Below, piece by piece: positions 60,782 through 64,000 of a stretch of 64,000 nt of DNA. Origin of the DNA: Chloroflexi bacterium GWB2_49_20 (lineage in GTDB: Bacteria > Chloroflexota > Anaerolineae > Anaerolineales > Villigracilaceae); the NCBI GenBank assembly GCA_001796335.1, contig MGMF01000014.1, positions 257,982 through 321,981 of the forward strand, written 5' to 3'. The position numbers were made by a program, and so were the translations under genes. The notes below the pieces were generated by a model, which was not told where the DNA came from, did no database searches, and was given only the letters and a program-made list of their open reading frames with translations. How positions within the stretch are numbered: the stretch's first letter is position 1; every line of letters starts with the position of its first letter.

Positions 60782-61369
60782 TTAAAACTTCAGAGATTTC
60801 AGGAAAAGTTGAAAACGTCCGAGATCATCTTCGAAGGTTTGTTTATCAGCCCAATAAGTTGCCACAACTGCATGATCTCCGGTAAGGAATATGTAATCCA
60901 TGCCACGCACAATGTTGGGAAACTCGTTGTGCGTCAGATTGGGATTGGACTCAACGAAAACATAACTCAATTCATAGGCTGGTTTTCCAGATACCGTGAC
61001 CTGTCTTTGTTCAAGCAACCGATAAGCAGTCAGTGCCTGACCGTGCTGTAAGGTCAGCAGGCTGACTGCCTGACCAACCACAGAATCTGCCTCAACCGGG
61101 ATGTTTTGAACGATATAGGAAGTACCAAAGCCACCAGATGTAGGATCGGTTACATGCAGGACTTCATTTCCCTGGGTGCTGGCCATTAACCAGCCTTGAG
61201 GGGTTTGAGCGGAGATACCTGAAGCTTCGAAAGGTACACTGCGGTTCTCCACACTGGATTTGTAAAACCAGCCTGTTAGCAAGGCAATGGTTGCAATTGC
61301 AATTACCGCCCAGTCAGAGAAGCGGTCACCAAGAGAAATTGTATTGGACGTGCGGGAAGATACACTCAT
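60782..61369 (-). CDS. Membrane-anchored hypothetical protein of the protease operon
   Basis: 195 residues, unrecognised. One hydrophobic helix (about 21-38, WAVIAIATIALLTGWFY) follows a short cytoplasmic N-terminus. The remaining ~155 residues are outside, with a mixed alpha-beta pattern (GWLMASTQGNEVLHVTDPTSGGFGTSYIVQNI ... GKPAYELSYVFVE). The segment 'MASTQGNEVLHVTDPTSGG' and the general layout recall PsbP-like or protease-accessory domains, but I cannot assign it. It sits between PrsW and the HtrA-like protein with gaps of 9 and 11 bases, so the three are co-expressed. Confidence 0.65.
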   Translation of the reverse strand: MSVSSRTSNTISLGDRFSDWAVIAIATIALLTGWFYKSSVENRSVPFEASGISAQTPQGWLMASTQGNEVLHVTDPTSGGFGTSYIVQNIPVEADSVVGQAVSLLTLQHGQALTAYRLLEQRQVTVSGKPAYELSYVFVESNPNLTHNEFPNIVRGMDYIFLTGDHAVVATYWADKQTFEDDLGRFQLFLKSLKF

Positions 61370-61378
61370 ACCAGCCTC

Positions 61379-62311
61379 CTATTTCTCTGCCAACGCCGAG
61401 TGAATATCACGGCGCACCAGCCAGATGATGAACCCTGTTGTCAGGACGGCAACCACGGTTGCCAACACCAGGCCCATCCAGGGGTTTGTTGAAGCACTGG
61501 TCAAACTGATCCCACTTTGGACGACGCGCCCGCGCAGCCAGTTGAACAGACCATTGGCTGTTGCTGCCAATGTCAGGCCGAGCGGCATCCACCACAACGG
61601 TTCGTGCTCGAACTTGGCTCGACCCAGGAAATAACCGGTGATGGCGGCAAAGCTGGCCTGTGCCAGGGCTACAACTGCCATTCGGATGACACTTGAACCC
61701 AAAGCCACACCCCCGTTCGAAATAACAAATTGAATGTTGAGTATCGTGGCATAACCCAGGCCGGCGGCAGTTGCGTAAATGACGCCATCCGTGGCTTCAT
61801 CAAATTCACTGGACCGGTAGACGCTATATCGCACTGCTGCGTATTTCAAAAACTCCTGGGTAAAGCCCACCACCAGGATACTTCCCAGGATTGTGGCAGC
61901 GGTATCCGCATATAACCATTTGGATATGTGGAACACATTCTCGAGCAATGGGCTGCCAACTGCTGCTGCCAGCAATGCGCCCAGCAGGAAAACTGCCAGG
62001 AGGAATCCTTTTGGTTCAGGCTCGATTCTATCCTGCAGATAAAAAAAGATCATCCATATGGCAGCCGGGACCAGTGCCATTAAAACACCTGCCCACAACA
62101 GGGCCGACCCTGTCAGAACGGGTTTTATGGCTGAATCGAGGAAATAAACCAATCCAACAAATACGATTAAGCCAAAGATCAGCAGGGTATAGCCGCGCCA
62201 GGTATGTTTACGTTCATGGGTTGCCGACAAAAAGTGTCTTTCGCAGAAACAGCGCGTTTTAATCGTCCTGTCAGCTGGTTGTCCGCAAACAGAGCAAACA
62301 AGATCAGGCAT
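61379..62311 (-). CDS. PrsW-family intramembrane metalloprotease
   Basis: 310 residues, about eight membrane segments. An N-terminal cysteine cluster (LVCSVCGQPADRTIKTRCFCERH, about 4-26) looks like a zinc ribbon. FFYLQDRIEPEPKGFLL is the family's EPEP motif. GFTQEFLKYAAVRYSVY holds a Q-E-x-x-K variant of the EExxK motif; the second Glu is intact and the first is Gln. The following FDEATDGVIYATAAGLGYATILNI has the conserved acidic D/G region, and SFAAITGYFLGRAKFEHEP ends the core. PrsW proteins cleave anti-sigma factors in Bacillus. A substrate here might be the neighbouring membrane protein. Confidence 0.85.
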   Translation of the reverse strand: MPDLVCSVCGQPADRTIKTRCFCERHFLSATHERKHTWRGYTLLIFGLIVFVGLVYFLDSAIKPVLTGSALLWAGVLMALVPAAIWMIFFYLQDRIEPEPKGFLLAVFLLGALLAAAVGSPLLENVFHISKWLYADTAATILGSILVVGFTQEFLKYAAVRYSVYRSSEFDEATDGVIYATAAGLGYATILNIQFVISNGGVALGSSVIRMAVVALAQASFAAITGYFLGRAKFEHEPLWWMPLGLTLAATANGLFNWLRGRVVQSGISLTSASTNPWMGLVLATVVAVLTTGFIIWLVRRDIHSALAEK

Positions 62312-62658
62312 TTATTGTTCCTCCAACGGGATGGGATCGTATTCCTATAACAATTATCCAGATTGTATCAAATATATTGTGATATAACAATAGCCATTAT
62401 CAGAGCAATAACGGATTCCTCGATATTCGTGCTTTGTGATAGCCCCGGTATGTATCTATAATTCAACCTTGCGTTAATAAATACCTGCCAGACAGCAAAC
62501 AACATCGCTGATAAAAACATATCCAGGTTCATGCTCCCCTGTTATAATGGCAAGTTGCTCTTAATTTCCAGCAACGTTGAAGTGTGGAATCGATTTGATG
62601 GAGTCTGTAAAACTGGAATTTATATTCCCCCATTTATGGAGAAACGCAAAAGGAAAAT
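62312..62658. other. Divergent gap between the PrsW operon and the next gene
   Basis: 347 bases without a gene. It holds the minus-strand PrsW promoter (62362-62390) and a plus-strand extended -10 (TGTTATAAT, 62540-62548) about 110 bases before the next gene. TATAATTCAACC at 62457 looks like half of the polysaccharide operator but has no matching second half. Confidence 0.55.
62362..62390 (-). promoter_or_regulatory. Predicted promoter of the PrsW/HtrA-like operon
   Basis: On the minus strand TTGTTA (plus 62385-62390) and TACAAT (plus 62362-62367) are 17 bases apart. The leader to the PrsW start codon is about 45 bases and includes GGAGGAAC. Confidence 0.6.
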
Positions 62659-63774
62659 ATGTCGGATAAAAATTTCCCAACCACAACCCATATGGCTGAC
62701 CTACAGACGGAAGAATATGAACGCCAGCAGGCCTTGTTGGCTGCCCAGCCAAACATCATCCAGCGCTTTCTCGAAGCCCAGGGCAGGCAATTGTCTGAAG
62801 CGCTGCTCGAAAATAACCCGCAGGTGCGCTTCAGTCTTCCCGACCGGGTGGTCTGCACCCTGGAAAATGTGGATCAGCCAACTCTCGTAACCATCCCAAA
62901 CGATCAGCGCACCCACACCGTTGGAAATTTTATCAACCGCCTGCGCAAAGAACAACTGTACAAACTGCTGCGGCACGTCTTGAACGAGTTGGAACAATCC
63001 CCGGATCGGTCTGTCTCTGTGGCTGCCAGTTTGCTGCGACACTCTACCGTCCTGCACATGGTCTACAACACGCTCCCTTCAGGGCGTGAAGTCACTTACC
63101 GTCCAGCCGACGATGAAGAGACATTGGCCTCCATCCCCGATAATGACCAGATGGATACTCAATCGGCGTTGACTGCTGCCAGTGATGCCATCGTTGAAGA
63201 AAATGGGACGGGAGCAGAGGATGCCAAAGTGCTGGTTCCATATGTGCCTTATGCGCGCCTGTTTTACCTGCCGCAATGGGTGGCATTCGGTGAAAGAGGT
63301 GAACTGCTGGTCAAGTCACTTGAAGAAGCAGATGCGCACATCCGCTCGATGCAGAGATTCATGGAGGTGCTATTCAAGGCAGTCGCCCTGGCTCCCTACA
63401 TCTCCGCTGATCCGGAATATTCCAAGAAAAGATATGGAATGCTCGGTCAATTGGTCAACCAGGGACGTGCCCTGGCCATCTACCAGACCCAGGACATTAT
63501 CGCTCACATCAAGGCACGCGCTGAAGCGGGTAGTTTAAACCGTGGTTTGCGTCTGAGCATGCCCTATTTTGATGACCAGGATTTAAAGATAAGCTATAGT
63601 AATTTCGAAATCATACCGGCCGGGCGCATCATGTTCGTCCCCGCCTTCGTCGTGCGCGCTGTTTACCAGGAACAGGTAAAAGTCAGCCAGGATACGCGCT
63701 ACAACCCATCCACTCGCAAGCATTTGATGTATTTGCTTGATCTTTTAGAAATCGCTTTTGAAAGCGAAAGTTAA
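62659..63774 (+). CDS. Conserved-looking hypothetical protein
   Basis: 371 residues, soluble, no signal peptide. I do not recognise a family. The N-terminus is helical and Gln/Glu-rich (LQTEEYERQQALLAAQPNIIQRFLEAQGRQLSEALL). A repeated charged region around 95-120 (INRLRKEQLYKLLRHVLNELEQ) suggests helical packing. Residues about 200-371 hold several aromatic-rich strands (YVPYARLFYLPQWVAFGE, RLSMPYFDDQDLKISYSNFEIIPAGRIMFVPAFVVRAVY). The gene is followed after 12 bases by an APC-like permease, so it may be a cytoplasmic partner of that transporter. Confidence 0.65.
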   Translation: MSDKNFPTTTHMADLQTEEYERQQALLAAQPNIIQRFLEAQGRQLSEALLENNPQVRFSLPDRVVCTLENVDQPTLVTIPNDQRTHTVGNFINRLRKEQLYKLLRHVLNELEQSPDRSVSVAASLLRHSTVLHMVYNTLPSGREVTYRPADDEETLASIPDNDQMDTQSALTAASDAIVEENGTGAEDAKVLVPYVPYARLFYLPQWVAFGERGELLVKSLEEADAHIRSMQRFMEVLFKAVALAPYISADPEYSKKRYGMLGQLVNQGRALAIYQTQDIIAHIKARAEAGSLNRGLRLSMPYFDDQDLKISYSNFEIIPAGRIMFVPAFVVRAVYQEQVKVSQDTRYNPSTRKHLMYLLDLLEIAFESES

Positions 63775-63786
63775 ACAGGTAATTCC

Positions 63787-64000
63787 ATGTTTTTTTCCAT
63801 TGGTCTTTTAATAGTTATTGCTTTTCTTGCATTTAAATCCTCCCCACGTGAAAAGGAAGAGAGCGCGCATGTGCATGGCGCCGGTCAGATCGGTCTGCTG
63901 GCTGCATTGGCGCTTTTTGGTGTAGATTATTTCACCTCGTATTTTTATGCCACCGGTGAGATGATGCACGCCCTGCACCCCTACGACTTGCAGAAATGGG
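63787..64000 (+). CDS. APC-superfamily permease-like protein, 5' part only
   Basis: The first 71 residues of a membrane protein cut by the window edge, starting at ATG 63787. An opening hydrophobic helix (MFFSIGLLIVIAFLAFKS) precedes a charged loop with two His (EESAHVHGAGQ). The next segment, IGLLAALALFGVDYFTSYFYATGEMMHALHPYDLQKW, looks like TM1 of an amino-acid-polyamine-organocation permease with its unwound Gly-containing segment. Substrate unknown. It lies 12 bases after the gene at 62659. Confidence 0.6.
   Translation, partial: MFFSIGLLIVIAFLAFKSSPREKEESAHVHGAGQIGLLAALALFGVDYFTSYFYATGEMMHALHPYDLQKW

Noticed and set aside
62455-62475. TATAATTCAACC at 62457 as a fourth operator site
   Set aside because: The right half of the palindrome is absent and there is no TTGACC at the right distance.

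Overview
This window probably comes from a Chloroflexota bacterium, most likely Anaerolineae-like. That placement is inference. It rests on a T-box-controlled pheST operon, a DUF951 gene, lipoproteins with Thr/Pro/Ser-rich linkers, a PrsW-type protease and plain sigma70-type promoters. No 16S gene or other decisive marker is present. Nearly all of the window is coding, mostly on the plus strand. There is no CRISPR array, transposase or prophage core.

Layout. 1-2.8 kb: pheT (cut by the window edge) and pheS on the minus strand behind a T-box leader. 2.8-4.7 kb: a non-coding stretch with palindromic elements, a structured stretch of unknown nature and a cassette-like lipoprotein gene. 4.7-8.6 kb: a DUF981 membrane protein, a collagen-like triheme cytochrome lipoprotein, and a divergent two-component system whose kinase carries two CxxCH motifs. 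8.7-14.5 kb: tRNA-Val, a phosphoribosyltransferase, DUF951, a GT28-type glycosyltransferase, an Ala-rich SH3 protein, tsaE-tsaB-rimI and a family 4 uracil-DNA glycosylase.

14.5-54.5 kb: a roughly 40 kb surface polysaccharide locus. It begins with a nucleotide-sugar dehydrogenase, an epimerase, a Wzx-type flippase, two GT4 transferases and a GT39-like membrane protein. A GDP-deoxyhexose block follows (gmd, EPS-type winged-helix regulator, epimerase, fcl) and then a Wzm/Wzt ABC exporter. After that come two modules with nonulosonic acid (sialic acid-like) logic: two NeuB-family synthases (one fused to a TIM barrel), three CMP-sugar-transferase-like proteins, many glycosyltransferases, two methyltransferases, a membrane sulfatase-fold enzyme and a GT42/MAF-like candidate nonulosonate transferase. 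The genes overlap or nearly abut and so look like long operons.

54.5-57 kb: an A+T-rich accessory stretch with a short orphan ORF, a membrane protein, degenerate tRNA-like pieces and a LysM surface protein. 57-64 kb: purA with an overlapping nucleotidyltransferase-like gene, a minus-strand PrsW / membrane protein / HtrA-like lipoprotein operon, a conserved hypothetical gene, and the start of an APC-like permease.

The two strongest unexplained signals are regulatory. First, one inverted repeat, centred on TTATAATTCA / TGAATTATAA, lies over the -10 box of three promoters inside the polysaccharide locus. One of these drives the locus's own winged-helix regulator, and its operator even contains the start codon. 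Second, a family of about 20 bp hairpin repeats occurs three times in full with compensatory base changes in the stem, plus three degraded copies.
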